NCBI GenBank assembly: GCA_003221075.1
Contig: QHUF01000135.1
Location: 1 to 9,903 of the forward strand
Source: Gemmatimonadota bacterium
Lineage (GTDB): Bacteria; Gemmatimonadota; Gemmatimonadetes; Gemmatimonadales; GWC2-71-9
Length of the DNA stretch: 9,903 bases
Direction: 5' to 3'
How positions within the stretch are numbered: position 1 is the stretch's first letter; each line of letters opens with the position of its first letter. Below are positions 9,773-9,903 of this stretch, piece after piece. Under the pieces are notes generated by a model, which ran no database searches, was not told where the DNA came from, and saw only the letters and a program-made list of their open reading frames with translations. The translations under genes were made by a program, and so were the position numbers.

Positions 9773-9903
9773 GTGTCACAGATTCATTGCCACTTCTGTG
9801 GCGGCATCATCCAGGACGTCGCGACCATCGAGTATCGGCCGCCGCGAGCCAGCGCCCAGTTCGCGATGCCTCAGCCGACCCCTTGTACCTGCTCTCCCCC
9901 CGT
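9773..9903 (+). CDS. N-terminal part of a hypothetical Cys-rich (zinc-ribbon-like) protein, 3' end outside window
   Basis: A GTG at 9773-9775 is preceded by a strong ribosome binding site (AGGGAGG at 9759-9765, 7 bases away), which decides the start. The frame is open to the window end, giving 43 codons. The residues begin V(M)SQIHCHFCGGIIQDV. Cys6 and Cys9 in Cys-His-Phe-Cys-Gly-Gly form a Cys-x2-Cys knuckle as found in zinc ribbons. A Pro-rich stretch (RPPRASAQ, MPQPTP) follows, then Cys38-Thr-Cys40. Four Cys in 40 residues suggest a small metal-binding domain, but the spacing (6, 9, 38, 40) is not a named family to me. It is divergent from the response regulator and may be controlled by it. 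No hydrophobic segment is visible so far. The reading rests on the ribosome site, the open frame and the Cys pattern. Confidence 0.55.
   Translation, partial: MSQIHCHFCGGIIQDVATIEYRPPRASAQFAMPQPTPCTCSPP

Overview
The window is GC-rich bacterial chromosome with tightly packed genes, short intergenic gaps and mostly G/C third codon positions. Long open frames antisense to the real genes are a by-product of that composition. The gene types (a large soluble CheB/CheR/histidine-kinase fusion, an orphan NarL-type regulator, a periplasmic PAP2 protein, GTG starts) would fit a soil or sediment member of Gemmatimonadota, Acidobacteriota or a similar phylum. That placement rests on remembered protein style only; no rRNA or marker gene is present.

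Left part (1-2369, plus strand): the C-terminal end of a DUF2569-like membrane protein, a complete pirin with its metal ligands, and a dicarboxylate/glutamate symporter (DAACS family). The symporter is broken: the frame changes near 1888-1902 and the segment that should hold one transmembrane helix is missing, so it is called a pseudogene. Middle-left (2391-3619, minus strand): a two-gene unit of a DUF456 membrane protein followed 5 bases later by a secreted or membrane PAP2 phosphatase. Its likely terminator sits in the convergent gap with the symporter.

Middle (3730-8492, plus strand): a possible small protein of 94 residues, then the main gene of the window, a protein of about 1,484 residues carrying CheB methylesterase, CheR methyltransferase, a nine-heptad coiled coil, PAS sensors, a histidine kinase core and a C-terminal receiver. 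All key catalytic and phosphorylation residues are visible. No receptor, CheA or CheW gene is in view.

Right part (8525-9903): convergent to the kinase is a minus-strand pair, a NarL/LuxR response regulator with an atypical receiver (Asp where Thr/Ser is expected) and, after a strongly structured spacer, a 95-residue protein of unknown function. Divergent from the regulator, a GTG-started gene with a strong ribosome binding site begins at 9773 and runs off the window; its start encodes a Cys-x2-Cys motif. The shared 222-base control region contains a 7-bp hairpin, a 9-bp direct repeat spaced 41 bp, and a leader with an 8-base perfect complement to the downstream Shine-Dalgarno sequence.

I see no mobile element, CRISPR array, tRNA or rRNA. 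The most novel material is the RNA structure and control layout around the regulator, the 95-residue partner, and the atypical receiver. The kinase fusion is striking but belongs to a known architecture.
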